Assembly (NCBI RefSeq): GCF_001437055.1
Contig: NZ_JQBW01000004.1
Coordinates: forward strand, 124,001 to 188,000
DNA from: Limosilactobacillus secaliphilus
Lineage (GTDB): Bacteria > Bacillota > Bacilli > Lactobacillales > Lactobacillaceae
Direction: 5' to 3'
DNA: 64,000 bases
Shown here: positions 44,751-55,844 of the stretch, one piece after another
How the letters are laid out: every line of letters begins with the position of its first letter
How positions within the stretch are numbered: the stretch's first letter is position 1
Translations under genes and position numbers: made by a program
The notes under the pieces: model-generated
Seen by the model: the letters and a program-made list of their open reading frames with translations, nothing else
Databases searched by the model: none
Told to the model about the DNA's origin: nothing

Positions 44751-45617
44751 TTATTGTGCTTTATCAACATCGCGATGATGCAGGTTGACCGTATACTTGG
44801 TCTTTAGATCTTGGGCCAACCGAGTGGCAATCGTTACCGACCGGTGCTGGCCACCAGTACAGCCGATTGCAATCGTCAAACTGCTCTTGCCTTCCTTGAT
44901 GTAACCCGGCAAGGCCGTCTTCAATAATGATAAGAGGTGCTGGTAAAAGTCTTGTGCCAACGGACTCTTCATCACGTAATCCTGCACCGCCTTGTCTTCC
45001 CCGGTTAAGTGCTTCAGTTCCGGCACATAGAAGGGATTGGGCAAGAAACGAACGTCCATCACAATGTCGGCATCCAGCGGCAGACCGTACTTAAAGCCAA
45101 ACGACATCACTTCGATATAGAAGTTGCTGTCTTTGCCGTCACCAAAATAGTCGGCCAGCCTTAAGCGCAAGTTGCGGGGCGTCAGATTAGTGGTATCGAT
45201 CCGGACATCCGCTGTGCTCTCCAAATCAGACAGGAGTCCCCGTTCCCGGTCAATCCCGGCGAGGACGCCATCATGTTTGGCCAACGGGTGTGCCCGCCGC
45301 GTTTCCTTGTAACGGGAAATGATGGACACGTCACTCGCATCCAAGAACAGGACCCGGACATTCAAATCGGGCCGCTCACGCATTTCCTTGACCACTGGGG
45401 CCACTTGTTCATAAAAGCCCTTGGAACGGCTGTCCATCACCATTGCAGTTTTGGAAAACTCGCCCGATTCCTCGATGACGTCGACAAAGCGTCCGGCCAA
45501 GGCTGGCAGCATGTTATCAATAACGAAATAGCCTAGGTCTTCAAAGGCATGGACGGCCACCGTCTTGCCGGCACCGCTCATTCCCGTAATGATCACGACT
45601 TCTAGTTTTGCATTCAT
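44751..45617 (-). CDS. rapZ: RNase adapter / nucleotide-binding protein RapZ (YvcJ)
   Basis: 288 residues. The Walker A motif GMSGAGKTVAVHAFEDLGYF lies at about 13-32, with FLDASD and RRAHPLAK following. The C-terminal domain has SFGFKYGLP (about 172-180), VMDVRFLPNPFYVPELK and the metal/ligand-binding GCTGGQHRSV (about 252-261). In enteric bacteria RapZ controls glmS through small RNAs. In Gram-positives it is a nucleotide-binding protein linked to competence. First gene of the operon. Confidence 0.95.
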   Translation of the reverse strand: MNAKLEVVIITGMSGAGKTVAVHAFEDLGYFVIDNMLPALAGRFVDVIEESGEFSKTAMVMDSRSKGFYEQVAPVVKEMRERPDLNVRVLFLDASDVSIISRYKETRRAHPLAKHDGVLAGIDRERGLLSDLESTADVRIDTTNLTPRNLRLRLADYFGDGKDSNFYIEVMSFGFKYGLPLDADIVMDVRFLPNPFYVPELKHLTGEDKAVQDYVMKSPLAQDFYQHLLSLLKTALPGYIKEGKSSLTIAIGCTGGQHRSVTIATRLAQDLKTKYTVNLHHRDVDKAQ

Positions 45618-45709
45618 CGCGTTTGTCTCCTTAAAAAGCCTCTATTGATTGTAACACACCCGGGCGTGTCTTTTTACCATGTCCACCGAATCTGTGAAAA
45701 AGTCTGCTG

Positions 45710-48574
45710 CTATGACTTCTTTTTATTAGCTCGTTCGCGGGCCCACTCGGCATCCCGCTTCAGCATTGGTCCTAAGTACTGACCGGTGTAGCTTTGCTTA
45801 ACCTTCGCCACTTGTTCCGGTGTCCCGGTAGCAACCACGTAACCACCGGCTTCACCACCTTCTGGACCCAAGTCAATCAACCAGTCAGCTGATTTCACTA
45901 CGTCCAGGTCGTGTTCGATTACCAACACCGTGTTGCCCTTATCAACCAGCCGCTGCAGAACTGACAGCAGGCGCTTGATGTCGTCCATATGCAAACCGGT
46001 CGTTGGTTCATCCAAGATGTAGAAGCTCTTGCCGTGAGACTGACGGTGCAATTCACTGGCCAGCTTCATCCGCTGCGCTTCCCCACCGGATAAGGTCGTT
46101 GCCGGCTGACCGAGTTTGACGTAACCCAGGCCAACATCCTGAATGGTTTGCAGCTTGCGACGAATCTTTGGAATGGCGGAGAAGAAGTCCAAAGCCTCGT
46201 TGACGGTCATGTTGAGGACTTGGGAAATGTTCTTGCCCTTGTACTCAACTTCCAGCGTTTCCGAATTGTAACGGGTCCCATGACAGACTTCACATGGCAC
46301 GTAGACATCCGGCAGGAAGTTCATTTCGATCTTGATGATCCCGTCACCGTGGCAGGCTTCACAACGACCGCCCTTCACGTTGAAGGAGAAACGCCCCTTG
46401 CCGTAACCCCGGACTTTGGCGTCGTTAGTTTGGGCAAAGAGACCACGGATATCATCAAACACGCCGGTATAGGTGGCCGGGTTGGACCGCGGCGTCCGGC
46501 CGATCGGTGATTGATCAATATCAATGACCTTCTCAATCTGATCAACCCCGCTGATGGACTCATACTTGCCCGGCTTGGCTGAGTTGTGGTTGAGCTTTTG
46601 CGCCAGAACCCGCTTTAAGATCAGGTTGACCAGCGTTGACTTGCCTGAACCGGAAACCCCCGTCACACAGATAAACTTGCCCAATGGGAATTTCACGTCA
46701 ATCTTCTTCAGGTTGTTGGCTTGGGCACCCTTCAAGGTGATGAACTTACCGTTGCCCTTGCGCCGTTCTTGCGGTACCGGGATAAACTTTCTGCCCGACA
46801 GGTATTGGCCGGTCAGTGATTTCTTTGACCGCATCACCTGCTTAGGGGTCCCAGCGGCCATTACCTGACCACCGTTTTCACCGGCACCAGGGCCGATATC
46901 GATGATGTAGTCGGCAGCACGCATGGTGTCTTCATCGTGTTCAACAACGACCAGGGTATTACCGAGGTCCCGCATCTTCTTCAAGGAGCTGATCAAACGG
47001 TCATTGTCCCGTTGGTGAAGACCGATGGATGGTTCATCCAACACATAAATCACGCCGGACAGATTGGAACCGATTTGCGTGGCCAACCGGATCCGTTGGG
47101 CTTCACCACCAGACAAGGTCCGTGCCGAACGACTCAGTGTCAGGTACTCAACCCCCACGTTCTTCATGAAGGTCAAGCGATCAACGATTTCCTTCAGAAT
47201 CGGCCGGGCAATCTTTTCCTTCTGCTGATCCAATTTAAGCTGCTTAAAGAACGGCAGGGACTTGCTGATCGGCAGCTCGGATACCTGGCCAATGTTCAAC
47301 CCGCCGACTTGGACGGCCAGTGCCCGCTCATTCAAACGGTAGCCGTGACAGGCCGGGCAAGGCAGCTCGGTCATGTATTTACGCATCTGCTCACGAGTGA
47401 AATCAGAATTGGTTTCCTTGTAGCGACGTTCGATATTGTTAATGACACCTTCGAACGGCACATCCACATCGCGCACACCACCGAAGTCATTTTCATAGTG
47501 GAAGTGGAAAGTCTTGTCGCCGTTGCCATACAAGATCATCTTCCGCTGCCGCTTGCTCAGCTTGTTAAACGGCGTCTGCATGTTGATTTTTTCCGACTTG
47601 CAGAACTGGGCCAGCAATTCTGGGTAGTACTGCGAACTGATCGGGTTCCAAGGCTCGATGGCTCCGTCGGCTAAGGATTTGCTGCGATCGGGCACAACCA
47701 AATCCATATCCGCCGTCAACCGTGAACCCAGGCCTTCACAAACCGGGCAGGCTCCAAGGGGCGCGTTGAACGAGAAGAGCCGTGGTTCCAGTTCACCCAC
47801 CGTGAAGCCACAGATCGGACAAGCGTATTGTTCCGAGAACGGGATTGGTTTGCCGCCAATCACATCCGCAATGGCGTAACCATCGCTCAGCTTCAGGGCC
47901 GACTCGAAGGAATCAAACAGCCGGGACCGCACGCCATCCTTGACGATGATCCGGTCCACCACCACGTTGACCGTATGCTGCTGGTTCTTGTTTAACTCGG
48001 GTACTTCTTCAATATCGTAAGTTTCACCATCGACCTGAACACGAACAAAGCCTTGCCGCTTAATTTCCTGGAAGACCTTCTTTTGGGTCCCCTTCTTGTC
48101 GCGGACAATCGGTGACAGAATTTGCAGCCGTGTGCGTTCCGGTAACTTCAATACCCGGTCCACCATCTGTTCGGGCGACTGACTGCTGATCGGTATGTGA
48201 TCATTGGGACAGATCGGCGTACCAACCCGGGCCCACAGCAGACGAAGGAAGTCATTGATTTCGGTGACCGTTCCCACCGTTGAACGCGGGTTGTGCGACG
48301 TGGTCTTTTGGTCAATGGAAATGGCCGGTGACAGTCCGTCAATCGAATCAACATCCGGCTTGTCCATCTGCCCCAAGAACTGCCGTGCATATGCCGACAA
48401 GCTTTCCACGTAGCGCCGCTGACCTTCAGCATAGAGGGTGTCGAAGGCCAAAGAACTCTTGCCTGACCCGGATAGGCCGGTGATCACCACCAGTTTGTTT
48501 TTGGGAATCGTGACGTCAATGTTTTTGAGATTGTGGGCTCGTGCACCATGAATCACGATTTTATCATTCGCCAA
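45710..48574 (-). CDS. uvrA: Excinuclease ABC subunit A
   Basis: 954 residues. Damage-recognition ATPase of nucleotide excision repair. Two ABC modules have Walker [17 protein letters not shown] (about 31-46) and [12 protein letters not shown] (about 640), with ABC signatures LSGGEAQRI and LSGGEAQRM. Zn-binding Cys pairs lie at CPICG...CPVC (about 253-283) and [16 protein letters not shown] (about 735-770). The start is TTG at 48574, one base after the uvrB stop; its ribosome site GGGAGG lies within the last uvrB codons. Longer in-frame starts fall inside uvrB and would add a Lys/Arg-rich extension. Confidence 0.96.
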   Translation of the reverse strand: MANDKIVIHGARAHNLKNIDVTIPKNKLVVITGLSGSGKSSLAFDTLYAEGQRRYVESLSAYARQFLGQMDKPDVDSIDGLSPAISIDQKTTSHNPRSTVGTVTEINDFLRLLWARVGTPICPNDHIPISSQSPEQMVDRVLKLPERTRLQILSPIVRDKKGTQKKVFQEIKRQGFVRVQVDGETYDIEEVPELNKNQQHTVNVVVDRIIVKDGVRSRLFDSFESALKLSDGYAIADVIGGKPIPFSEQYACPICGFTVGELEPRLFSFNAPLGACPVCEGLGSRLTADMDLVVPDRSKSLADGAIEPWNPISSQYYPELLAQFCKSEKINMQTPFNKLSKRQRKMILYGNGDKTFHFHYENDFGGVRDVDVPFEGVINNIERRYKETNSDFTREQMRKYMTELPCPACHGYRLNERALAVQVGGLNIGQVSELPISKSLPFFKQLKLDQQKEKIARPILKEIVDRLTFMKNVGVEYLTLSRSARTLSGGEAQRIRLATQIGSNLSGVIYVLDEPSIGLHQRDNDRLISSLKKMRDLGNTLVVVEHDEDTMRAADYIIDIGPGAGENGGQVMAAGTPKQVMRSKKSLTGQYLSGRKFIPVPQERRKGNGKFITLKGAQANNLKKIDVKFPLGKFICVTGVSGSGKSTLVNLILKRVLAQKLNHNSAKPGKYESISGVDQIEKVIDIDQSPIGRTPRSNPATYTGVFDDIRGLFAQTNDAKVRGYGKGRFSFNVKGGRCEACHGDGIIKIEMNFLPDVYVPCEVCHGTRYNSETLEVEYKGKNISQVLNMTVNEALDFFSAIPKIRRKLQTIQDVGLGYVKLGQPATTLSGGEAQRMKLASELHRQSHGKSFYILDEPTTGLHMDDIKRLLSVLQRLVDKGNTVLVIEHDLDVVKSADWLIDLGPEGGEAGGYVVATGTPEQVAKVKQSYTGQYLGPMLKRDAEWARERANKKKS

Positions 48575-48575
48575 C

Positions 48576-50630
48576 TTATTTACCTCCCTTTTTGACGGTC
48601 TTTTTCTTGGATTTCTTCTTTTGCGCACTCAATTCCATGACCGTGTCACGCAACGTGGCCGCCTGTTCAAAGTCCAGACGCTTAGCCGCTGCCCGCATCT
48701 GATCGGTCAGTTCAGCCAGCATTTGCTCTTGTTCCTTGGCACTCAAGCGGGCAAAGTCTTTGCTGGTAAATTCAGCACTCTTGTCCTGCTCTTCCTTTTC
48801 TTTTTCTTCCACCGGTTTGACTGCCGAGATAGCGTCCTGAATCGGCTTGATAATGGTCTTCGGTGTAATACCGTGTTTCTTGTTATAGGCCTCTTGAATG
48901 CTGCGCCGCCGTTTGGTTTCATCAATGGCTTCCTGCATGGAGTCGGTAATCGTATCGGCGTACATGATGACCGCCCCATGAGCATTCCGGGCGGCCCGGC
49001 CAATCGTTTGAATCAACGATCTGGTGTTACGCAAGAAGCCTTCCTTGTCCGCATCCAGGATCGCAACCAGGGAAACTTCTGGAATATCCAGCCCTTCACG
49101 CAACAGGTTGATCCCCACAAGCACATCAAACTTGCCCAAGCGAAGATCACGGATAATCTGCGTCCGTTCAAGGGTCTTGATGTCGCTGTGCAGGTACTTA
49201 ACCCGCAAGCCCATGTCCTTTAAGTAATCGGTCAGGTCCTCGGCCATCTTCTTGGTCAAGGTCGTAACTAAGACCCGCTCATGGGCATCGATCCGCTTGT
49301 TAATCTCACCCACGAGGTCGTCAATCTGGCCCATCGATGGCCGGACTTCAATGGTTGGATCCAGCAAGCCGGTTGGCCGAATAATCTGTTGGACAACGTG
49401 GTCAGTCTGGGCCTCTTCATAAGGACCAGGAGTGGCTGACATGTAGACAACCTGGTTGACATGCTGTTCAAACTCTTGCAGGCTCAGCGGCCGGTTATCC
49501 AAAGCACTTGGCAAACGGAAACCATAATCGATCAATTGCTTCTTCCGGGCCCGGTCACCATTCAGCATCCCCCGAACTTGAGGCATGGTCTGGTGAGATT
49601 CATCGACCACGAGCAGGAAATCCTTCGGGAAGAAGTCCAGCAGGGTATAAGGCGGTTCACCCGGTTTGCGCCGGTCCATGTAACGCGAATAGTTTTCAAT
49701 CCCGTTCACGTAACCCACTTCACGCATCATTTCGATGTCGTAGGTGGTCCGCTGCTGAATTCGTTCGGCCTCCAGCAACTTACCCTCTTTGGTGAACTTT
49801 TCCACCTGTTTCTTCATGTCCGCTTCGATTTCCGGAATGGCCACCTTCAGCGTTTCCTCACTCGTCAGGAAGTGGGTGGCTGGGAAGATGGAAATCCGTT
49901 GCAAATCACCGACAATTTCGCCGGTTAACGCGTCAACCTGACGGATCCGATCAATTTCATCACCGAAAAATTCGATCCGGATGGCGTTTTCGTCATGACT
50001 GGCCGGGAAGACTTCGACCACGTCTCCACGCACCCGGAAGCGGCCACGTTGGAAGTCGATATCGTTGCGGTCATATTGAATCGTCACCAGTTCCCGCAAC
50101 AGTCGGTCACGCGGGATTTCCTGGCCCACATGGAGGCTGACAACGTGGTTCTGGTATTCGGCTGGAGAACCCAAACCAAAGATGCTGGAAACGGAGGCCA
50201 CCACAATGACGTCGTTGCGTTCCAACAGTGAGGTCGTGGCGGAGTGCCGCAGCTGGTCGATTTCATCGTTAATCGAAGCGTCCTTTTCAATGTAGGTGTC
50301 ACTCGACGGCACGTAGGCTTCTGGCTGGTAGTAGTCATAGTATGACACGAAGTATTCCACCGCGTTGTGGGGAAAGAACTTCTTCATTTCACCATACAGT
50401 TGGCCGGCCAAGGTTTTGTTGTGGGAAAGGATTAAGGTCGGCTTGTTAACGCGGGCAATGACGTTGGAAATCGTGAACGTTTTACCGGTCCCCGTTGCAC
50501 CAAGCAGGATCTGCGCCTTTTCGCCCTTTTCAATACCTTGTGTCAGGTCACGGATGGCCTCTGGCTGATCACCGGTCGGCTCATAGTCCGAAACCAGTTC
50601 AAACATCTTATCTGGCTGTCGATAGATCAT
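48576..50630 (-). CDS. uvrB: Excinuclease ABC subunit B
   Basis: 684 residues. Helicase-like subunit that loads on damaged DNA. Walker [10 protein letters not shown] lies at about 44-52, and the beta-hairpin region follows with [12 protein letters not shown] (about 97-108). DESH is at about 345. The conserved helicase motif [13 protein letters not shown] is at about 545. The UVR domain (about 635-665) binds UvrC. The C-terminus is a long Lys/Glu-rich extension. It is translationally linked to uvrA, one base apart. AGAGG lies eight bases before its ATG. Confidence 0.97.
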   Translation of the reverse strand: MIYRQPDKMFELVSDYEPTGDQPEAIRDLTQGIEKGEKAQILLGATGTGKTFTISNVIARVNKPTLILSHNKTLAGQLYGEMKKFFPHNAVEYFVSYYDYYQPEAYVPSSDTYIEKDASINDEIDQLRHSATTSLLERNDVIVVASVSSIFGLGSPAEYQNHVVSLHVGQEIPRDRLLRELVTIQYDRNDIDFQRGRFRVRGDVVEVFPASHDENAIRIEFFGDEIDRIRQVDALTGEIVGDLQRISIFPATHFLTSEETLKVAIPEIEADMKKQVEKFTKEGKLLEAERIQQRTTYDIEMMREVGYVNGIENYSRYMDRRKPGEPPYTLLDFFPKDFLLVVDESHQTMPQVRGMLNGDRARKKQLIDYGFRLPSALDNRPLSLQEFEQHVNQVVYMSATPGPYEEAQTDHVVQQIIRPTGLLDPTIEVRPSMGQIDDLVGEINKRIDAHERVLVTTLTKKMAEDLTDYLKDMGLRVKYLHSDIKTLERTQIIRDLRLGKFDVLVGINLLREGLDIPEVSLVAILDADKEGFLRNTRSLIQTIGRAARNAHGAVIMYADTITDSMQEAIDETKRRRSIQEAYNKKHGITPKTIIKPIQDAISAVKPVEEKEKEEQDKSAEFTSKDFARLSAKEQEQMLAELTDQMRAAAKRLDFEQAATLRDTVMELSAQKKKSKKKTVKKGGK

Positions 50631-50755
50631 CCCAAATTCCTCTTTCTTTTTAAAGTTTTCATCCGATCTTACAGCATTTTAAGTTTATCACACGAACATG
50701 TATTCGTCTAAAAGGACGAACTCAGATCAAGCATTAGACAAAGAGAAATTCCCAT

Positions 50756-50803
50756 CAAAAAATGAGTGGGTAAGAAGTCGTTAAACTCCCTACTCACTCA
50801 TTT
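50756..50803 (-). terminator. Terminator of pgm
   Basis: AAATGAGTGGGTA (50760-50772) pairs with TACTCACTCATTT (50791-50803), one wobble. On the minus strand it is followed by TTTTTTG. Confidence 0.88.
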
Positions 50804-50826
50804 AACATTTTAACTTTTATTAACGA

Positions 50827-52560
50827 TTATTCTTCGGCAAAGGCCTGCAGAGCGTCTTCATAAGCACTCAGCTTGTCTTCAGCGCCCTTGCTTGAATCAG
50901 CACTCGTGCCAATGTAGAATTTCAGCTTTGGTTCCGTGCCGGATGGCCGAATTGCAATCCAGGTTTCGTCATCCAAGACATACCGCAGCACGTTGGATTC
51001 AGGAATGCCAAGTTCACTCACCTTGCCTTGGGCGTCGGTCTTGGTCCCCTTGGAGAAGTCTTCAGTCAATACGACTTGGTGACCAGCAAACTGGCTTGGA
51101 GCTTCCTCTCTGAATTTCTTCATCAAGCCCTTGATCTTTGCCGGACCGTCGACACCAGCGTAAGTGTTGGCGATGGTCTTTTCTTTGAAGTAACCGTACT
51201 TCTTGAAGAGTTCCTGGACACCATCGTACATGGTCTTGCCCTGGCTCCGGTAGTAAGCGGCGATTTCGGCCAACAGGGTCAGTGACTGGATGGCATCCTT
51301 GTCACGAACGAATGGCTTGATCAGGTAGCCATAGCTCTCTTCAAAGCCAAACATAAAGGTGTGGTTGTGCTTGGTTTCGTATTGGTGAATCTGGTCAGCA
51401 ATCCACTTGAAGCCAGTCAATACGTTGACCATCTTGACCCCATAATCGGCCGCGATCTTGGTGGCAAAGTTAGTGGAGACGATGGACTTAACTGCCGCTG
51501 CGTTGTCTGGCAGGGTACCCGCTTGTTTGTGGGCTTCCAGAATGTAGTGCAGCATGACGGAAGCAATCTGGTTACCAGTCAGCAATTGGTATTCACCATT
51601 TGGCTGACGAACGGCACAACCCAGCCGGTCAGCGTCCGGATCGGTAGCAATCAAAACGTCCGCATCAATCTGCTTACCCAACTTAATGGAGCGCACAAAT
51701 GCTTCTGGGAATTCTGGGTTCGGGTGCTTCAAACCAGGGAAGTCACCATTTGGCATTGCTTCGGTTGGTTCAATCGTGAAGTTGGTAAAGCCAGCCTGCC
51801 GCAGCGCACGTTCACCAAGCATCCGTCCGGTACCACACAGAGGGGTGAAGACAAACTTCATGTCCTTGCCATACTTCTGGGCTAATTCATGGTTAATCGT
51901 GACCTGCTTGACGTTTTCCAGATAAGCGTGGTCAACATCTTCGCCCATGATGATTTCTAAGCCTTCATTCAACATGGTCTGCTCGTCAGCCAGCTTGATT
52001 TCAAAGGGGTCGACCTGACGAATGTAGGAAGTAATCATGTCGGATTCCTTCGGTGGCATTTGACCGCCATCTTCGCCATAAATCTTGTAGCCGTTGTATT
52101 CCATTGGGTTGTGGCTGGCAGTAATCATAATCCCAGCGTAGGCATGGTTGTAACGAACGGCAAAGGACAGTTCAGGTGTTGGACGAACGTTGTCATAAAT
52201 CATGGCCTTGATCCCATGTGCACCCAGGACCCGAGCACAATCATGAGCAAATTCACGAGAATGATGACGCGAATCAAAGCTGATGGCCACCCCGCGTGAC
52301 TTAACTTCGTCACCCAAAGAATCCATCAACGTTGCCAAACCAGCCGTTGCTTGACGAACCGTGTAAATGTTCATCCGGTTGATTCCGGCACCCATCAGGC
52401 CCCGCATCCCAGCGGTACCGAATGACAGCGGTGCGTAAAAGGCATCCTCCTTTTCCTCATCATTCATCTTTGCCATTTGGGCCTTCAAACCGGCGTCTAA
52501 GTCCGTTTGTTTAGCCCATACTTCATAATTATCTTTCCAACTCACAGGAAGCATCTCCAT
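50827..52560 (-). CDS. pgm: Alpha-phosphoglucomutase / phosphomannomutase (PgcA type)
   Basis: 577 residues, the long Firmicute form. Interconverts glucose 6-phosphate and glucose 1-phosphate, supplying GalU. The phosphoserine loop is ITASHNPMEYNGYK (about 142-155), the metal loop ATDPDADRLG (about 305-314), the sugar-binding GFEESYGYL (about 402-410) and the phosphate-binding RPSGTEPKLKFY (about 537-548). Single-gene unit between uvrB and the repeat before trxB. A second ATG two codons downstream is also possible. Confidence 0.95.
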   Translation of the reverse strand: MEMLPVSWKDNYEVWAKQTDLDAGLKAQMAKMNDEEKEDAFYAPLSFGTAGMRGLMGAGINRMNIYTVRQATAGLATLMDSLGDEVKSRGVAISFDSRHHSREFAHDCARVLGAHGIKAMIYDNVRPTPELSFAVRYNHAYAGIMITASHNPMEYNGYKIYGEDGGQMPPKESDMITSYIRQVDPFEIKLADEQTMLNEGLEIIMGEDVDHAYLENVKQVTINHELAQKYGKDMKFVFTPLCGTGRMLGERALRQAGFTNFTIEPTEAMPNGDFPGLKHPNPEFPEAFVRSIKLGKQIDADVLIATDPDADRLGCAVRQPNGEYQLLTGNQIASVMLHYILEAHKQAGTLPDNAAAVKSIVSTNFATKIAADYGVKMVNVLTGFKWIADQIHQYETKHNHTFMFGFEESYGYLIKPFVRDKDAIQSLTLLAEIAAYYRSQGKTMYDGVQELFKKYGYFKEKTIANTYAGVDGPAKIKGLMKKFREEAPSQFAGHQVVLTEDFSKGTKTDAQGKVSELGIPESNVLRYVLDDETWIAIRPSGTEPKLKFYIGTSADSSKGAEDKLSAYEDALQAFAEE

Positions 52561-52653
52561 TCCGTTTGTTCTTCCTTACCATTTTAACAATTGTCGGCGG
52601 TATCCGCATCATTAATTATAATTAAAAGTTCATCCACCGCTGAATGCACAAAA

Positions 52654-52779
52654 AGGGAGCGTGACAGAAGCTATTAATGGCTTCGTGGTCACGCCCCCGC
52701 GAGCAACAATAGGCCCGCAGCGTTCAGAAATTCAGAACGTTGGGGCCATTGTTGTACCGCCTGTTAACTTTTGATGTAT
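52654..52779 (-). repeat. Double-hairpin intergenic repeat, copy 2
   Basis: The reverse-oriented partner of 29744-29871. On the minus strand, hairpin 1 keeps GGCCC/GGGCC and CGTTC/GAACG pairs despite a changed tip. Hairpin 2 (GCGTGAC...GTCACGC) is almost identical and is followed by CCCTTTTTG, which makes it a working terminator 15 bp after the trxB stop. The conserved sequence outside the stems (for example GTTAACAGGCGGTAC) suggests a repeat family rather than chance. Confidence 0.8.
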
Positions 52780-52793
52780 GCAAAAGGGATTAT

Positions 52794-53735
52794 TTACTTT
52801 AAGCTGTCAACGTACTTGAAAACCTGCTGGCCGGCGATCGCACCGTCACCAACGGCGGTAGCAATCTGCCGCAGCAACGTTTCACGAACGTCACCGATAG
52901 CATACAAGCCCGGAACTTTTGTGGCCATCTTTTCGTCCGTCTTGACCCAGCCGGCATCATCCAAGACACCCAGCGGCTTCAGATAACCAGTCATTGGAAC
53001 ACTGCCGACATAGATGAAGACCCCGTCAGCCTGCATTTCACCAGTGGCACCGGTCACGTTGTTCTTCGTCTTGACGCTGACCACTTGGTTGCCATCGCCT
53101 TCGATTGCTGTCACGCTGGTATTGAAGACAAATTCGACCTTGGGGTTCTTCTCCGCTTTCTGCTGGATGACTGCGGAAGCCCGCAAAACATCACGCCGAA
53201 CCACGATGGTCACCTTGTCAGCAAACTGAGTCAGGTAGTCGCCTTCTTCAACGGCCGAGTCACCGCCACCGACAACGATCAGGTGCTTTCCCTTAAAGAA
53301 GGCACCATCACAGACGGCACAGTAGGAAACACCGCGCCCACTGTATTCTTCTTCACCAGGCACACCCAGCTTCTTCTGTTCTGAGCCGGATGCGATCACT
53401 ACGGCTTTAGCGGTGTAGGTTTTGTCCATATCGGTCTGCACCTTGAAACTGCCATCGTCGGCTTTTTCGATCTTCGTAACCGTCCCATAGGCATATTGAG
53501 CGCCAAATTGGGTGGCCCCTTCATACATCTGCTTAGCCAGGTCAGGTCCCTGAACCGACTTGAAGCCACTGTAGTTTTCAATTGTTGCCGTGTTGTTCAG
53601 ATTACCGCCGTAGATACCACGATCTAACATCAAAACAGAGAGGTTGGCACGTGAGGCATACAGCGCGGTCGTCATTCCGGCAGGACCAGCACCCACGATT
53701 ACCACATCATAATTAAGCTTTTCTTCTTCTGCCAT
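52794..53735 (-). CDS. trxB: Thioredoxin-disulfide reductase
   Basis: 313 residues. NADPH-dependent flavoenzyme that reduces thioredoxin. FAD-binding GAGPAGMTTALYASR lies at about 15-29. The redox pair is CAVC in SYCAVCDGAFF (about 141-144). The NADPH loop is VGGGDSAVEE (about 157-166). A second FAD region, GLYAIGDVRE, is at about 280-289. Terminated by the repeat element downstream. Separate promoter region from galU. Confidence 0.96.
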   Translation of the reverse strand: MAEEEKLNYDVVIVGAGPAGMTTALYASRANLSVLMLDRGIYGGNLNNTATIENYSGFKSVQGPDLAKQMYEGATQFGAQYAYGTVTKIEKADDGSFKVQTDMDKTYTAKAVVIASGSEQKKLGVPGEEEYSGRGVSYCAVCDGAFFKGKHLIVVGGGDSAVEEGDYLTQFADKVTIVVRRDVLRASAVIQQKAEKNPKVEFVFNTSVTAIEGDGNQVVSVKTKNNVTGATGEMQADGVFIYVGSVPMTGYLKPLGVLDDAGWVKTDEKMATKVPGLYAIGDVRETLLRQIATAVGDGAIAGQQVFKYVDSLK

Positions 53736-53821
53736 TGATGACTGCCTCCTTGATTTATTCTAGACTCATTCTAAATTATTTTGGCAGCCTTGTCTAGCGG
53801 GTTGACTTACTTTTTGTAAAC

Positions 53822-53847
53822 AAAAAAGACCGGCAACTAACCGGTCT
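53822..53847 (-). terminator. Terminator of galU
   Basis: AAGACCGG and CCGGTCT pair around a 7-nt loop (53827-53847). On the minus strand it is followed by TTTTTTG. Confidence 0.9.
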
Positions 53848-53856
53848 CCTTAATCA

Positions 53857-54762
53857 TTATTTCTTTTGCTTATCTTCAGCAGTCAGCTTAGCGCCCAATT
53901 CCTTGATGTAGTTGCGTAACTCATCCTTGGTTTGTGGGTGCTGCAAGCCATATTCAATGTTGGTCTTGATCCAGCCGAACTTGTTACCAACATCGTAACG
54001 GTCGCCCGTGTATTCATGGGCAAAGACCCGCTGCGTCTTGTTCAAGGTGTTGATGGCATCAGTCAGTTGAACTTCGCCACCCTTGCCTGGCTTAGTCTTA
54101 GCCAGCACATCAAAGATTTCAGGAGTGAAGACATAACGGCCGATGATGGCCAAATCACTTGGGGCGTCCTTTGGATCTGGCTTTTCAACAAAGCTGGCAA
54201 CGTTGTACAAGCCCTTTTCGACTTCCTTGCTTGGGTTGATCACACCATACTTGGCAGTGTCCTTGTGTGGTACCCGCATAACAGCTAAGGTTGAAGCACC
54301 AGTTGCGTGGAAGCTGTCAATCAGTTCCTTGGTCAGCGGTGCACCATTGTTGTTGATGTTGTTCAAATCATCACCCAGCATAACCACAAATGGTTCGTCA
54401 CCAATGAAGTCACGGGCGGTCAGAACGGCATCCCCTAAGCCACGTGGGTGGGATTGACGAATGAAGTAAATGTTAACATCCGTCGTTTCTTGAACCAGTT
54501 TGAGCATTTCATCCTTGTGCTTTTCGCGCAGGTTGTCTTCCAATTCTGGATTGGAGTCAAAGTGGTCTTCGATGGAACGCTTATTCTTTCCGTCAACAAC
54601 AACAATATCTTCGATCCCTGATTTACGTGCTTCTTCAACGATAAATTGAATGGTCGGCTTGTCAACGATCGGCAGCATTTCCTTAGCTAAGGCCTTGGTA
54701 GCTGGTAAGAACCGGGTACCCAAACCTGCAGCAGGGATAATGGCTTTTCTAACTTGCTTCAT
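53857..54762 (-). CDS. galU: UTP-glucose-1-phosphate uridylyltransferase
   Basis: 301 residues. Makes UDP-glucose from UTP and glucose 1-phosphate for polysaccharides, teichoic acid and glycolipid. The nucleotide-binding start [20 protein letters not shown] lies at about 11-30, VMLGDD at about 130, and FVEKPDP further on. Last gene of the stretch hprK-lgt-gpsA-galU; 65 bp separate it from gpsA. Confidence 0.97.
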   Translation of the reverse strand: MKQVRKAIIPAAGLGTRFLPATKALAKEMLPIVDKPTIQFIVEEARKSGIEDIVVVDGKNKRSIEDHFDSNPELEDNLREKHKDEMLKLVQETTDVNIYFIRQSHPRGLGDAVLTARDFIGDEPFVVMLGDDLNNINNNGAPLTKELIDSFHATGASTLAVMRVPHKDTAKYGVINPSKEVEKGLYNVASFVEKPDPKDAPSDLAIIGRYVFTPEIFDVLAKTKPGKGGEVQLTDAINTLNKTQRVFAHEYTGDRYDVGNKFGWIKTNIEYGLQHPQTKDELRNYIKELGAKLTAEDKQKK

Positions 54763-54827
54763 AAATAATCTAAATCCTTCCGTTAATAAAATGAATACGC
54801 TGACATTTTACCACAGTTCCGAATTGA

Positions 54828-55844
54828 TTACTCAAGTTCGGAGGTAACCTCACGACTCATCAGGTCGGTGATGGCTGCTTCAATATTTTCACCCTTGTAC
54901 AGAACGTTGTACAAAGCGTTGGTAATCGGCATCTTAACCTGACGCTTCTGAGCTAATTCGTAAGCGGCCTTGGTGGTGTAAACCCCTTCGATGACCATCC
55001 CCATGTGGCTGATAACGTCTTCCAGCTGCCGGCCTTGGCCTAATTGGAAACCAGCACGCCAGTTCCGTGAGTTCTTACTGGTACAGGTAACAACTAAGTC
55101 ACCAACGCCAGACAGGCCGATGAAGGTAAATGGGTTGGCACCGAAAGCAACTCCCAGCCGGCGGATTTCCGCCAAGCCACGGGTGATCAGGGCTGCGCGG
55201 GCATTGTCCTTGTAGCCCAAACCTTGCAGAGCGCCGGCACCAATAGCAATGATGTTCTTCAAAGCCGCACCAAATTCGGCACCGATCACGTCATCGTTGG
55301 TGTAAACCCGGAAGTAGCTGTTGCTGAAGAGCTTTTGGGCCTTCTGGGCATGGGCCATGTTTTCACAAGCAGCGGTAACGGCAGTCATGTCTTGTAAGGC
55401 AACGTCTTCGGCATGGCTAGGGCCAGACAGAACAACAATGTCTTCCCGATTTTCAGCGGGAATTTCTTCGGCGATCATCTGGGATGGCCGCTTATAAGTT
55501 TCTTGTTCCAAGCCCTTCGTAGCGTGGATGATCAGCGGCTTCATGTTCCGCTTCTTCAAAATCTTGGCCAGGTTATGGGACACTTCCCGAAGACCCTTCG
55601 TTGGAATCACAATCAGGATATACTTGGCATCCTTCACGGCCTCGTCCATGTCGTTAGTGGCCCGAAGCTGCTTGTTGTACTTGAAGTCCTTCATGTATTG
55701 CGGGTTGATGTGCCATTCGTTTAAGGCCTCGACTTGTTCAGGATCACGGGACCAAAGCAGGACATCGTGACCATTGCCGACCAACAGATTGGCTAAAATA
55801 CTTCCCCAAGAACCAGCACCTAAAACTGCAACTTTATTGCTCAT
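54828..55844 (-). CDS. gpsA: Glycerol-3-phosphate dehydrogenase [NAD(P)+]
   Basis: 338 residues. Makes sn-glycerol 3-phosphate for phospholipid and teichoic acid. The N-terminal Rossmann loop is VLGAGSWGSILANLL (about 8-22). The catalytic Lys lies in AALKNIIAIGAG (about 195-206), and the LSGVGDLVVTCTSKNSRN segment is at about 244-261. The start overlaps the end of lgt by 11 bp, so translation is coupled. Confidence 0.97.
   Translation of the reverse strand: MSNKVAVLGAGSWGSILANLLVGNGHDVLLWSRDPEQVEALNEWHINPQYMKDFKYNKQLRATNDMDEAVKDAKYILIVIPTKGLREVSHNLAKILKKRNMKPLIIHATKGLEQETYKRPSQMIAEEIPAENREDIVVLSGPSHAEDVALQDMTAVTAACENMAHAQKAQKLFSNSYFRVYTNDDVIGAEFGAALKNIIAIGAGALQGLGYKDNARAALITRGLAEIRRLGVAFGANPFTFIGLSGVGDLVVTCTSKNSRNWRAGFQLGQGRQLEDVISHMGMVIEGVYTTKAAYELAQKRQVKMPITNALYNVLYKGENIEAAITDLMSREVTSELE

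Noticed and set aside
48575-48628. N-terminal Lys/Arg-rich extension of UvrA
   Set aside because: It is encoded inside the 3' end of uvrB in another frame. The TTG at 48574 has a good ribosome site and gives the normal UvrA start.
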